Origin: Globodera rostochiensis
Taxonomy: Eukaryota; Nematoda; Chromadorea; Rhabditida; Heteroderidae
Reading direction: 5' to 3'
DNA length: 64,000 bases
Assembly: GCA_018350325.1 (NCBI GenBank)
Contig: JAEVLN010000041.1
Coordinates: 245,023 to 309,022 of the forward strand
Position numbers and translations under genes: made by a program
The notes under the pieces: model-generated
Database searches by the model: none
What the model was told of the DNA's origin: nothing
What the model saw: only the letters and a program-made list of their open reading frames with translations
Shown here: piece by piece, positions 22,909-34,842 of the stretch
Position numbering within the stretch: the first letter of the stretch is position 1
Layout: each line of letters begins with the position of its first letter

Positions 22909-23476
22909 TTAAACATCAGGACGAGGACGTTCATTTAAACATCAGGACGAGAACGTTCATTTAAACATCAGGACGAGAACGTTCATTTAAACATCAGGAC
23001 GAGGACGTTCATTTAAACATCAGGACGAGGACGTTCATTTAAACATCAGGACGAGAACGTTCATTTAAACATCAGGACGAGGACGTTCATTTAAACATCA
23101 GGACGAGGACGTTCATTTAAACATCAGGACGAGGACGTTCATTTAAACATCAGGACGAGGACGTTCATTTAAACATCAGGACGAGGACGTTCATTTAAAC
23201 ATCAGGATGAGGACGTTCATTTAAACATCAGGACGAGGACGTTCATTTAAACATCAGGACGAGGACGTTCATTTAAACATCAGGACGAACGAAGTTCATT
23301 TAAACATCAGGATGAGGACGTTCATTTAAACATCAGGATGAGGACGTTCATTTAAACATCAGGATGAGGACGTTCATTTAAACATCAGGATGAGGACGTT
23401 CATTTAAACATCAGGATGAGGACGTTCATTTAAACATCAGGATGAGGACGTTCATTTAAACATCAGGATGAGGACG
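22903..23476 (-). repeat. 26-bp minisatellite abutting a start codon
   Basis: About 22 tandem units of 26 bp (plus strand TTCATTTAAACATCAGGACG then AGGACG). Variants GACGAGAACG and GATGAGGACG cluster in blocks, and one irregular unit (GACGAACGAAG) occurs near 23284. On the minus strand each unit reads ...TGATGTTTAAATGAACG, and the AAATG of the last, incomplete unit is the predicted start codon of the receptor gene. Confidence 0.93.
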
Positions 23477-25069
23477 TGAATTTATGTTGACGTCGGTTAA
23501 TGTTTTTTTATAAATCAAAAATGTCAAATAAATTAATAAAACCCAAAATTTAAAATTTGGTAAATAGGGGGGGGGGGGTAAATAGGGGGGGGGGGGGGGG
23601 GGGTAAATAGGGAGGGGGGGGGGGGGGGATTGGCGCAAGAGAATTTACAAATTTGTTGTTTTTGTTGTTTTTGCAATCAAAAAGTTTATATTAGAACCTT
23701 TTTCGAAGTGGGAGGAGTTTGCGGTGCCGATAGGCGCCGCCGGAAAAATTTTTTAAGGACTTAACAATGTTTGTTAAGAAAAATTTGGCCAATACTTCTT
23801 AAATTTAAGAAGTTTTAAGTGAAAATTTCCGAATTTTCGATTATAACTTTCTGAATTTGAAATTTCTTAAATATATGGAATAAAAATGCTCTGATTTTTC
23901 CATTTTATGACACTAAAAATTAAGATACTTTGACTTTGAATAAGTTGTGAATTCTTTAATATTCACCCAATTTTGCTAACCAAAAAAGTGAAAATTTTAT
24001 TTAAATTGTCATCAAAAATCTTTTTAAAAAACGAAAACAATTTAAGAAATTGTTTCCTCAGCCATTGGTATTCATATAATGTGGCAAAAATTCATTTGCG
24101 AAATCAGGTTCGGGGGTCGGGGAGGCCGGGGTTGGCTATGTCGGAGATTGGGCTCGGGGTCGGGGACGACCCCATTTTTGGGCTCGGGGTTGGGGGTCGG
24201 GGACGACCCCATTTTTGGGCTCGGGTCGGGGGTTTGTCTGTCTGAGATGCTACGAAAAGTCCTTTGAGGGGAAGAAACATTCGAATTGACATTTGGGACA
24301 AAAGGGAGGGGAGGGGGGGGGGGGGAGGGGGGGGGGGGGGAGGGTGGGATCAAAGGCCGAAACACACAAAATGAATTTATGTCAATTAATTACAAAATAG
24401 TGGTGGGAAAGGGCCAACCAAAATGGAAGAGAGAGAGAGAGAAGAGGGAAGGGGCAGAGAGGTGGGAGAGAAAAGAGAAAAGGGAGAGAGTCGGAGAGAA
24501 AGAAGGAAAGGAGGAGAGAGAAGAGAGAAAAGAGAGAGAGTGGGAGAGAAAGGTGAAAAGGGGAAGAGAGTGGGAGATAAAGGAGGAGAGGGGCAGAGAG
24601 TGGGAGAGAAAAGAAGAAATATAAAGGAGGAAAGGGGGAAAGGGAAAGAGTGGGAGAGAAAGGAAGAAAGGGGGAGAGAGGAAAGATAGAAGAGAATGAA
24701 GGAATTTCGAAAGGCTTTACAAAAGCGCATTTTGGATTAAAAGACAAGAACATTTGAGAATGGTTGACTTATTATGTATTGACAAAAGCTGAAAAAACAA
24801 AATCTGTCGGAGTGATGCGTTTGATTGCCCCCCCCCCCCCTCCCCTCCCCGCAGGCTTTCCGTTTCGGACGAGTGAATGAACGAATAAAGCGGCGGAGTT
24901 CGCTCACGCCGCAGCCGCCGCCTCTTTCATTCACTTTGACCTTCCAAATTCAATTTTCTCAATTTGTGGCAGTTAATTTTGATAAAGCAGCGGCGGGCGG
25001 AAGGCAAACGAAGCAAATCACACCTTCGAATGGGCGGAGCGGGGGGGGGGGGGGGTGATGGCCTCTGGA
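23477..25069. other. Gene-free: G-tracts, GA-rich tract and dispersed repeats
   Basis: No supported exon. It contains TAAATAGGGGGG-type G-tracts (23569-23629), a GC-rich palindrome copy (23720-23743), and a dispersed repeat built on GTCGGGGACGACCCC (about 24105-24240) that resembles one in a talin intron at 59285-59460. A G-run cluster lies at 24300-24352, a GA-rich purine tract at about 24422-24690, and C and G runs at 24829-24850 and 25041-25056. Confidence 0.6.
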
Positions 25070-26575
25070 GGAGGCATGGAAAAAGATAAAATTGAAATGG
25101 AAGAATTAGAGGTTGAAAGAAGAACATAAAATTGAAATGGAAGAATCGGAGGCTGAGGAGGATCAGAGAATGAATGGAAGAAGATAAAATTGGAATGGAA
25201 GAATTAGAGGTTGAAAGAAGAAGATAAAATTGAAATGGAAGAATCGGAGGCTGAGGAGGATCAGAGAATGAATGGAAAAAGATAAAATTGAAATGGAAGA
25301 ATTAGAGGTTGAAAGAAGAAGATAAAATTGAAATGGAAGAATCGGAGGCTGAGGAGGATCAGAGAATGAATGGAAAAAGATAAAATTGGAATGGAAGAAT
25401 TAGAGGTTGAAAGAAGAAGATAAAATTAGAATGGAAAAAGATAAAATTGAAATGGAAGAATCGGAGGCTGAGGAGGATCAGAGAATGAATGGAAGAAGAT
25501 AAAATTGGAATGGAAGAATTAGAGGTTGAATGAAGAAGATAAAATTGAAATGGAAGAATCGGAGGCTGAGGAGGATCAGAGAATGAATGGAAGAAGATAA
25601 AATTGGAATGGAAGAATAGAGGTTGAAAGAAGAAGATAAAATTAGAATGGAAAAAGATAAAATTGAAATGGAAGAATCGGAGGCTGAGGAGGATCAGAGA
25701 ATGAATGGAAGAAGATAAAATTGGAATGGAAGATTAGAGGTTGAAAGAAGAAGATAAAATTGAAATGGAAGAATCGGAGGCTGAGGAGGATCAGAGAATG
25801 AATGGAAAAAGATAAAATTGGAATGGAAGAATTAGAGGTTGAAAGAAGAAGATAAAATTGAAATGGAAGAATCGGAGGCTGAGGAGGATCAGAGAATGAA
25901 TGGAAGAAGATAAAATTGGAATGGAAGAATTAGAGGTTGAAAGAAGAAGATAAAATTGAAATGGAAGAATCGGAGGCTGAGGAGGATCAGAGAATGAATG
26001 GAAAAAGATAAAATTGGAATGGAAGAATTAGAGGTTGAAAGAAGAAGATAAAATTGAAATGGAAGAATCGGAGGCTGAGGAGGATCAGAGAATGAATGGA
26101 AGAAGATAAAATTGGAATGGAAGAATCGGAGGCTGAGGAGGATCAGAGAATGAATGGAAGAAGATAAAATTGGAATGGAAGAATTAGAGGTTGAAAGAAG
26201 AAGATAAAATTGGAATGGAAGAATCGGAGGCTGAGGAGGATCAGAGAATGAATGGAAGAAGATAAAATTGGAATGGAAGAATTAGAGGTTGAAAGAAGAA
26301 GATAAAAGTGGAATGGAAGAATTAGAGGTTGAAAGAAGAAGATAAAATTAGAATGGAAAAAGATAAAATTGAAATGGAAGAATCGGAGGCTGAGGAGGAT
26401 CAGAGAATGAATGGAAGAAGATAAAATTGAAATGGAAGAATCGGAGGCTGAGGAGGATCAGAGAATGAATGGAAGAAGATAAAATTGGAATGGAAGAATT
26501 AGAGGTTGAAAGAAGAAGATAAAATTGGAATGGAAAAAGATAAAATTGAAATGGAAAAATCGGAGCTTAAATGAA
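25070..26575 (+). repeat. Two-module minisatellite with higher-order period about 95 bp
   Basis: Two related modules alternate. A is about 55 bp (GAAGATAAAATTGAAATGGA then AGAATCGGAGGCTGAGGAGG and ATCAGAGAATGAATG). B is about 40 bp (GAAGATAAAATTGGAATGGA then AGAATTAGAGGTTGAAAGAA). The usual order is A-B, about 15 times, with occasional A-A or B-B runs and short GAATGGAAAAAGATAAAATT insertions. Every frame is closed by TAA in GAAGATAAAA, so it is non-coding. Confidence 0.93.
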
Positions 26576-27319
26576 GTTGGCTCTTTCCATTTGCATTTCT
26601 GACCACTCCTCACATAATTGGCAAAGTGCTTTTGAATAATTTTGAGGGCTGAAGTCCTCCAGTCGCCTGGGGGGAAGGTGAGAAAGAAAGAGTAAGTCGG
26701 GGGGAGGGGGAGGAGTGTTACCGTTTCATATTATAAGTGCGCGAGATTTGATGATTCTCTCCCCCAAGGGATTTATTAAAATGTCACAATTTCCACGTCA
26801 GTTTTGGTAATTATTTAAAATTAGATAACAGAAAAAAAATAGGGAAAAGATAGTTTATTTATCTTTTAAGCCTCCCCCCCCCCTATTTCAGCGTCGGTTA
26901 TTACAAAACCAATTTCTTTGTATTGTCTTCGCCGAAATGCGTGCTAAATCCCTTATTATCTCCTCGGCCGCTTAAATTAAAAGAAAGGCACAGAAATCGA
27001 TGTAAATCGCCTATATTTTCTTAGTCGTGTCGTTTAACACGCGCATTTCACTAAATTAAAACTTTGAAAATGATAATTAAACTAAACGAGTGCGCACATA
27101 AAAGGAAGTTTCTGCCGAGTGCCGATCAGCCAACCCAACGATTGTTGACTCAATTTTGGGCCCTCTTCGATGATTTTATAAGGCGGAGTGGCCATGCATA
27201 ATGAATTCGGCTGTGAACAATTGCAAAGGGCAAAGTGTCACATACCGGCAATTTGGACAGAGGTCGCTCGCTGTTGGGGTGAGAAGGAGGGCATTTTAAG
27301 AAGAGAAAAAAAGAGAAGG
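26576..27319. other. Unique AT-rich spacer
   Basis: Nothing recognisable. Short ORFs only, on both strands, with no family signal. Confidence 0.45.
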
Positions 27320-28160
27320 GACGGGACGGGGGGGGGAAGGGGGCGAGGGGAGGGAAGGAGGGAGGGAGGGGGATAAGAGGAGGGAGGGGGGATGGGAAGA
27401 GGGGGGAGGGGGGGCGGGGAGGGAAGGAGGGAGGGTGGGGGATGGGAAGAGGGGGGAGGGGGGCGGGGAGGGAAGGAGGGAGGGTGGGGGATGGGAAGAG
27501 GGGGGAGGGGGGGATGGGAAGAGGAAGGGGGATGGGAAGGGGGGATGGGAAGAGGGAGGGGGGATGGGAAGAGGAGGGAGGGGGGGGATGGGAAGAGGGG
27601 AAGAGGGGAGGGGATGAGAAGAGGGGGAAGAGGAGGGGGGATGGGAAGAGGAAGGGGGATGGGAAGAGGGGGGAGGGGGGGGATGGGAAGAGGGCGGAGG
27701 GGAGGGAAGGAGAAGGGGGGAGGGGGGGGGGAGGGAAGGAGGGAGGGGGGGGGGGATGGGAAGAGGGAGAGGGGAGGGGATGAGAAGAGGGGGAAGAGGA
27801 GGGGGGATGGGAAGAGGAAGGGGGATGGGAAGAGGGGGGAGGGGGGGATGGGAAGAGGGGGGAGGGGAGGGAAGGAGAAGGAGGGAGGGGGGGAGGGGAG
27901 GGAAGGAGGGAGGGTGGGGATGGGAAGAGGGAGGGGGGGGGGGGATGGGAAGAGGGAGAGAGGGGGGGATGGGAAGAGGGATGGGGGGAGGGATGGGAAG
28001 AGGTGGGGGATGTGGGGGATGGGAAGAGGGGGGAGGGGGGGCGGGTAGGGAAGGAGGGAGGGGGGGATGGGAAGAGGGGGGAGGGGGGGGATGGGTAGAG
28101 GGGGGAGGGGGGATGGGAAGAGGGGGGGAGGGGGGGGGAGGGAGGGGAAAGAGGGGAGGA
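27320..28160 (+). repeat. G-rich polypurine array (GGGATGGGAAGAGG units)
   Basis: Almost pure G/A over 840 bp, built from GGGATGGGAAGAGGGGGGAG and GGAGGGAAGGAGGGAGG blocks of variable spacing. The same unit recurs at 29860-31268 and, complemented, in the PAN-gene intron. ORFs through it are compositional. Confidence 0.95.
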
Positions 28161-29859
28161 AGGGGGACAGTGAATGCCTTAGGTAAGTTGAAGGTGAAAA
28201 GGTGTGAGTGGCGGAGACGGAATGGACAAAGACGGAGGGACGGCCGGTTGTGAGAGGATGACACGGAGCGTGAGAGATGGAACAATAAATCTCGGATTGT
28301 GCATGTAAGCTTCTTTTCTTGGGGAGTTCGAGCGATCTAAATGCTAAAGTATTCCAGTGATGATATCGTTTGTTCCATTCCCGAAAAAATTCTCATTGTG
28401 TCAAAAATCATTTTGAAACGGCTTTTTTGAAGAGAAACCATATGGAAAGGAGAAGCCATTTTCACTTCAAAGTAACAAATGGCTGAGTTTGGTTGCGAAA
28501 ATTAAGGAAAGGGTGCGAGGGGGGGGGGGATTGAGAATTGTCCTCGCAGCACCCGAGGGGAGGGGAGGGGGGGGGGGCGGCGGGGCGAGACTGAAATGCA
28601 CGGGACGACAATGCTAGGGTTCCCCTCCTCCCCAACCCCAAACAGATGTGCCTTTTCCTCACACTTTTCTGGCTAATTTGAATTCATTGGAATGCTTTTC
28701 TTCTATGGAAAATAGCGTTGTTCTCAATGGAAATGGGAAGGAAGTGCTGCCCATCAGGCAAAGGCAAGTCCCGAGATGAATTACATTGTAAACAGAAAGG
28801 GAGTGGGGGGGGAGTGGGGGGGAGTGGGGGGGGGGGACATGGATGGAAGGACCGGTTGCGGGGGGGGGGGGGGTGTAATGGGAGGAACGGCACTCTAATT
28901 GCCCTCCATTAGCGCACTCTCTGGAGCAGAGAGGTCGGGATGAACAAGAACACCAACTGATTCAATGGAATAATGAATTAGTTATGCAAATCTGGTGGGT
29001 AAGGCCATTTAGGAGCAGCAACAAGCTTGCTTGCTGGACCGGCCGAACGAATGTGGGAACGAAAGTATTTTCAAAAATTGTCTGTGTTTCTCTGCACGTT
29101 CCCTTGCCTTGGTTGGTTGCCTTTTTCAGGTGGGAGAAGGGCAAAATGGAATTTAAAATTGAATTTGTCGAATTTGGGGGGGGGGCAAAGCAAAGATTCA
29201 ACTTCAAATAAGTGAAAGCAGTGCGAGGGTGGGGTATATTTGCATTTGTGTCGATTAGAGAGGGGGGCATGCCCATTCCCTTCACCCACACGAAGAATGA
29301 CTCGTGAATTAACAGATGAATGCCCCGGGGGGTTGGAGATGCAATTCCCCCCCCCCCCCGCCCCCCCCGGCCACTGTCACTTACAATACATACGGCGAAA
29401 GATTTATGCACCCACTGCAAGATGAACACAATTTGACATGTAACTAACTGGTAGGGGAAGAGAGTTTCCGTTTTGTTGCCATTTACACTTTCAGGATACC
29501 CCCCCCCCAACACTTTCTTTGAAAATTTCCCACAAATTTTCTTTAACCACGGGTTTTTGCGACAAGGACTTTCGATGTTTTGTGGAGGCGAAGGGGAGAA
29601 AGAACTCGACGGAGAGAGACTCATATTTATATTTTTTGATGCGCTTTTTGGGGGATTGGATAAAGGGCAAAAGAAGGGAAGTTGGCGAGTTGTTTTGAGA
29701 ATTGCCAAGCAGAGAATGGATGTGCCGAGTTGGCAATTGTTTTTATGGGCGTTCGCGAAAGTAATTCGTCGCGGGACGGCATCCATCCATTTTCATGCCA
29801 CGGCCCCGCCATTTATACTTTATGCTAACTTGGGAGTCGACGCGGAACAAAACGGATGA
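28161..29859. other. Spacer between two polypurine arrays
   Basis: No supported gene. It holds G-runs (28520-28530, 28566-28578, 28857-28873) and C-runs (29347-29367, 29502-29509). A 274-codon minus-strand ORF (29786-28962) has mixed composition, G/C-run-encoded Gly and Pro stretches and no recognisable domain, so I do not call it. Confidence 0.45.
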
Positions 29860-31268
29860 TGGATGGGAAGAGGAAGGGGGATGGGAAGAGGGGGGAGTGG
29901 GGGATGGGAAGAGGGGGGAGGGGAGGGAAGGAGGGAGGGTGGGGGGATGGGAAGAAGGGAAGAGGGGAGGGGATGAGAAAAGGGGGGAGGGGGGATGGGA
30001 AGAGGAAGGGGGATGGGAAGAGGGGGGAGTGGGGGAGGGAAGAGGGGGGAGGGGAGGGAAGGAGGGAGGGTGGGGGGATGGGAAGAAGTGAAGAGGGGAG
30101 GGGATGAGAAAAGGGGGGAGGGGGGATGGGAAGAGGAAGGGGGATGGGAAGAGGGGGGAGGGGAGGGAAGGAGGGAGGGGGGGATGGGAAGAGGGAGGGG
30201 GGGTAGATGGGAAGAGGGGGGAGGGGAGGGAAGGAGGGAGGGGGGGATGGGAAGAGGGAGGGGGGGTGGATGGGAAGAGGGGGGAGGGGAGGGAAGGAGG
30301 GAGGGGGGGGGGGGGGAATGGGAAGAGGGAGGGGGGGGGGGGGGTGGATGGGAAGAGGGGGGAGGGGGGCGGGGAGGGAAGGAGGGAGGGGAGGGGATGG
30401 GAAGAGGGGAGGGGATGGGAAGAGGGGATGGGAAGAGGGAAGGAGGGGGGGGGATGGGAAGAGGGGAGGGGATGGGAAGGGGGAGGGGGGGTGGGAAGGG
30501 GGAGGAGGGGGGGGACGGGAAGAGGGGAGGGGATGGGAAGGGGGAGGGGGAGGGATGGGAAGAGGGGGAGGGGGAAGAGAGGGGGGGGGGGATGGGAAGA
30601 GGGGGAGGGGGAAGGGGGAGGGGGGGGGGGGATGGGAAGAGGGGGAGGGGGAAGGGGGAGGGGGGGGATGGGAAGAGGGGGAGGGGGAAGAGAGGGGGGG
30701 GGGATGGGAAGAGGGGGAGGGGGAAGGGGGAGGGGGGGGGGGGATGGGAAGAGGGGGAGGGGGAAGAGAGAGGGGGGGGGGGATGGGAAGAGGGGGAGGG
30801 GGGGGGGGGATGGGAAGAGGGGGAGGGGGAAGGGGGAGGGGGGGGGGGGAGGGGAAGAGGGGGAGGGGGAAGGGGGAGGGGGGGGGGGAGGGGAAGAGGG
30901 GGAGGGGGAAGGGGGAAGGGGGAGGGGGGGGGGGATGGGAAGAGGGGGAGGGGGAAGGGGGAGGGGGGGGGGGATGGGAAGAGGGGGAGGGGGAAGGGGG
31001 AGGGGGGGGGATGGAAGAGGGGGAGGGGGAAGAGAGGGGGGGGGGATGGGAAGAGGGGGAGGGGGAAGGGGGAGGGGGGGGGGATGGGAAGAGGGGGAGG
31101 GGGAAGAGAGAGGGGGGGGGGGATGGGAAGAGGGGGAGGGGGGGGGGGATGGGAAGAGGGGGAGGGGGAAGGGGGAGGGGGGGGGGGGGAGGGGAAGAGG
31201 GGGAGGGGGAAGGGGGAGGGGGGGGGGGGGGGGAAGAGGGGGAGGGGGAAGGGGGAGGGGGGGGGGAA
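29860..31268 (+). repeat. G-rich polypurine array, second copy
   Basis: 1.4 kb of G/A. The left half carries GGATGGGAAGAGG blocks identical in type to 27320-28160. From about 30540 it becomes a more regular unit of about 35-45 bp (GGATGGGAAGAGGGGGAGGG then GGAAGGGGGA and a G-run). No C or T interrupts long stretches of the right half apart from the T of GATGGG. Confidence 0.95.
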
Positions 31269-32734
31269 GCAATTCGCTGATTTATTCGGATTTGCCCGGG
31301 GCATAACACTCATTCGCAGACGGACGGCGGGACGGACAATGGAAGGCGCTGAAGGGAGGGGGGCGCTGCTTTGCTTGGGGCAGTCCACGCACTGCTTAAG
31401 GCCAATTACGCACTTCCCGAAAGGCCCACTCGCTTACAACAGGCCGCCCGCCATCGATTGAATATGCAAATTATTTTTTGCTCGAGGGCCGGTCAAAATT
31501 TGAAATAGAGCCAAACAGTGACGAAGAAATAAACCGCCTAATTTTAGTCCAAACGCTGCTGGAAAATTCTCAAAATTATTTTTCTTTTTCTTTATGAAAT
31601 GCATTTAAAAAGAAAACAATGATCCTGTAAATAACTAAACATTTTAGTCTCCAAATTGCCACATTCAATGGCCGACACTCCCTTAATTAATAAGTAAGAC
31701 GTCCGGGGGTAACCCTAAATTTATAATATACGCGTTGAAATAAATTGCATCGAATTGCTTGTCTTGGGTGTAGGCTCTCACTGCTGGCATTCCCAGCATT
31801 TCCCAACATGCCGCGGCACCACAATTCTTCACGTCGCGAGTCTAAGCATTGCATCGTGCAAACCGAGCTGATACTTGGCCAATTTGGCTCCTATTTAGAT
31901 TTTAAAAACTCAATAAAACAGAGAAAGCCCTTTTTCCCTCTTAATTTTTGAATAATTCGAATTTAAAATGCCAAACGAATCAAAGGCTAAACCGACAGTT
32001 CAAACTTCCGTCCACTTCTTTTTGAGACTTTGTTCTTGTGTTCCTCGCCGGCCGATTCTGTCCCAATTGACATGCGTATGTATTGAATGGACATCCCTCC
32101 AAATTGGCAAAAGGTTTTTGGACTGACATTAATAATTCAAAACACCAATCCGTCCGCCGATGATTACTTCTATTTCCATCCTTCATTCATTCATTCAATC
32201 GACACTTTTGTGTCTATTTGACAATTATGTACATAAAGAAAGGAAGAAAAATTGAGCAGTACAAAAGACGACGCATTGCGGGAAGGATCATTTCGTACAT
32301 TCATTCACACTTTGTCCAGCCAAAGATGGCGCGGTCAAGCACCCCCCCCCCCCCCATAACAACAATAACAATGTTTACCTTTCTTCCGATCGACACTCAC
32401 AACGCACACCCCCCCCCCAAATGTAATTAAAATGGACGAGGAGGGGAGAGAGTCTATTATGTTATGTCGAGAGAAAGAATGGATGAAATATACACACAAA
32501 CACACAAAGGTGTAAATTGGATGTGGAGGATAGATAATTTAATTTTCTTTGAATTGAACTCTTTTGAAGTTCATTTAATTTTGAAATCTTTGAATCAATT
32601 GTTATGGGTGTGTTCGGCAAAATCGGAAAATAAAAAGCCCAGCCCGGATTCAAAAATTTTGTTATATTTGACCTTTTTCCTAAAATTCCTCTGCCGGTGG
32701 GATTTCGAAACGGCTAGGCCCGAATTCCCCTCCC
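31269..32734. other. Unique spacer, no gene seen
   Basis: No supported exon on either strand. C-runs at 32341-32354 and 32409-32418. Ordinary composition otherwise. Confidence 0.45.
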
Positions 32735-34030
32735 CGGAGAACCCCGTCCGAATCCCCCCCCCCCGGGGAGACCTGTCCGAATCCCCCCCCCCGGGGAACC
32801 CCGTCCGAATCCCCCCCCCCGGGGAACCCCGTCCGAATCCCCCCCCCGGGGAGACCTGTCCGAATCCCCCCCCCCCGGGGAGACCTCTCCGAAGACCTGT
32901 CCGAATCCCCCCGCCCCGCCCTCTCCGGGGAACCCCCCGTCCGAATCCCCCCCCCCCCCCGGGGAGACCTGTCCGAATCCCCCCCGCCCCCTCCGGGGAA
33001 CCCCCCAGTTCCGAATCCCCCCCCGGGGAGACCTGTCCGAATCCCCCCCCCCCCGGGGAACCCCCGTCCGAATCCCCCCCCCCGGGGAACCCCCGTCCGA
33101 ATCCCCCCCCCCCCGGGGAGACCTCTCCGAAGACCTGTCCGAATCCCCCCCCCCCCCGCCCTCTCCCGGGGAACAACCCCGTCCGAATCCTCCCCCCCCC
33201 CCTCCCGGGGAACCCCCCGTCCGAATCCCCCCTCCCCGGGAACCCCCGTCCGAATCCCCCCCCCCCGGGGAGACCTGTCCGAATCCCCCCCCGCCCCTCC
33301 CGGGGAAACCCCCGTCCGAATCCCCCCCCCCACCGGGGAGACCTGTCCGAATCCCCCCCCCGGGGAAGCCCGTCCGAATCCCCCCCCCGGGGAGACCTGT
33401 CCGAATCCCCCCCCCCCGGGGAAGCCCGTCCGAATCCCCCCCGCCCCCTCCCGGGGAACCCCCCGTCCGAATCCCCCCCCCCCCGGGGAGACCTGTCCGA
33501 ATCCCCCCCCCCCGGGGAAGCCCGTCCGAATCCCCCCCCCCCCGGGGAGACCTGTCCGAATCCCCCCCCCCCCCGGGGAAGCCCCGTCCGAATCCCCCCC
33601 CCCCCCGCCCTCTCCCGGGGAACACCCCGTCCGAATCCTCCCCCCCCCCCTCCCGGGGAACCCCCCGTCCGAATCCCCCCTCCCGGGGAACCCCGTCCGA
33701 ATCCCCCCCCCCGGGGAGACCTGTCCGAATCCTCCCCCCCGGGGAGACCTCTCCGAAGACCTGTCCGAATCCCCCCCCCCCCCGCCCTCTCCCGGGGAAC
33801 CCCCCGTCCGAATCCTCCCCCCCCCCCCCCCTCCCGGGGAACCCCCCGTCCGAATCCCCCCTCCCGGGGAACCCCGTCCGAATCCCCCCCCCCGGGGAAC
33901 CCCGTCCGAATCCCCCCCCCCGGGAGACCTGTCCGAATCCTCCCCCGGGGAGACCTCTCCGAAGACCTGTCCGAATCCCCCCCGCCCCCTCCCGGGGAAC
34001 CCCCCGTCCGAATCCCCCCTCCCGGGAAAC
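32735..34030 (+). repeat. C-rich minisatellite, unit about 27 bp
   Basis: About 45 units of CCGTCCGAATCCCCCCCCCC followed by GGGGAAC or GGGGAGA. Variants are GGGGAACCCC-GTCCGAAT, GGGGAGACCTGTCCGAAT, GGGGAGACCTCTCCGAAGAC and CGCCCTCTCCCGGGGAAC. CCCC and GGGG alternate within each unit, so single units can fold into hairpins. All frames stay open on both strands because the unit lacks stop codons. The left flank (CGAATTCCCCTCCCCGGAGA) and the right flank (ACCTATCGGAATTTTGCCCA) are unique. Confidence 0.93.
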
Positions 34031-34842
34031 CTATCGGAATTTTGCCCAGCGTGTCTTATGTATTTCCTCCTTTTATTTGAATAATTTACCAAAGAACTTT
34101 GTGAAACGGGGTTGCCCCATTTTGCGTAGGAAAAAGCCGCGACATTGGCATTTTTCACTGACGAATGATCGGCGGCGGACCAGAGTGAATCGTCGCTGAC
34201 AAGATGCCTACGCAAAATGGACAAATCCGAGGATGGAAGGCAAAGGCAATCGAATTGAATAAGTCTCGAATCGAATGAATGGTTACGGATCAAAGTGCTT
34301 TGGCCTTTATTGTCGGGGCGAGTGAACGATGTTTCCTCGACGAAGGAAGAATGGACTTCTGCGGGGGGGGGGGGGGGGCGGGGCCGAAATTGGGGATCGG
34401 AATTGGAGGAGAGTGAGGGGAAGCAGTTCAAATACGTTGCATAAGCATTTTTAAATAATTGGTGAGCACTGTTTGTCACCAAAAAACCATTTAAGCCAAC
34501 ATTATGGTCAGGGACATAGATACAGAATGGCCATAATACTTTATTTGTTTGGATATTCTATGACGGACACAAAAAAATCGTTTAATTATATACATATACT
34601 AAACTTCTGTCTCAGCTCGGATTAAAAGCATTTTTTTAATCCTATAAAACATACATTTAAAATTTCGTCGGGACCGCAGTTTTTAAGGATGGCCGGGGTT
34701 TTCGACATTATAGAAAAAAATTTTCTTGCCCAAATGCGGCAGGATGACATTTCATACACTAATTTGTAAGCAAAAAACGACACTTTATACACGCGACATT
34801 TCATACACGCGACAAACCGTTGCGGTGACCGATCGTTTGCGT
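34031..34842. other. Unique spacer; possible minus-strand ORF
   Basis: The minus strand from 34482 to about 34060 is open for roughly 140 codons of ordinary composition (for example LIQFDCLCLPSSDLSILRRH) before running into the C-rich array. I recognise no domain and see no convincing splice signals, so it is not called as a gene. Confidence 0.4.

Noticed and set aside
22903..23476. CRISPR-like regular repeat
   Set aside because: Units are contiguous 26-mers with no unique spacers, and the genome is eukaryotic. It is an ordinary minisatellite.
25070..26575. Acidic coiled-coil repeat protein (KIEMEESEAEEDQ)
   Set aside because: TAA in GAAGATAAAA closes the frame in each unit, and the 95-bp period shifts frame.
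28962..29786. 274-codon minus-strand ORF
   Set aside because: Interrupted by C/G-run-encoded stretches, no domain recognised, and overlapping plus-strand ORFs of similar quality.
29743..31461. ORFs of about 500 codons (Pro/Ser-rich or Gly/Arg-rich) in the polypurine array
   Set aside because: Compositional artefact of a G/A repeat: frames are open on both strands and show no domain.
32464..34482. 538- and 600-codon ORFs across the C-rich minisatellite
   Set aside because: The unit contains no stop in any frame, so openness carries no information. The unique flanks have no recognisable domain.
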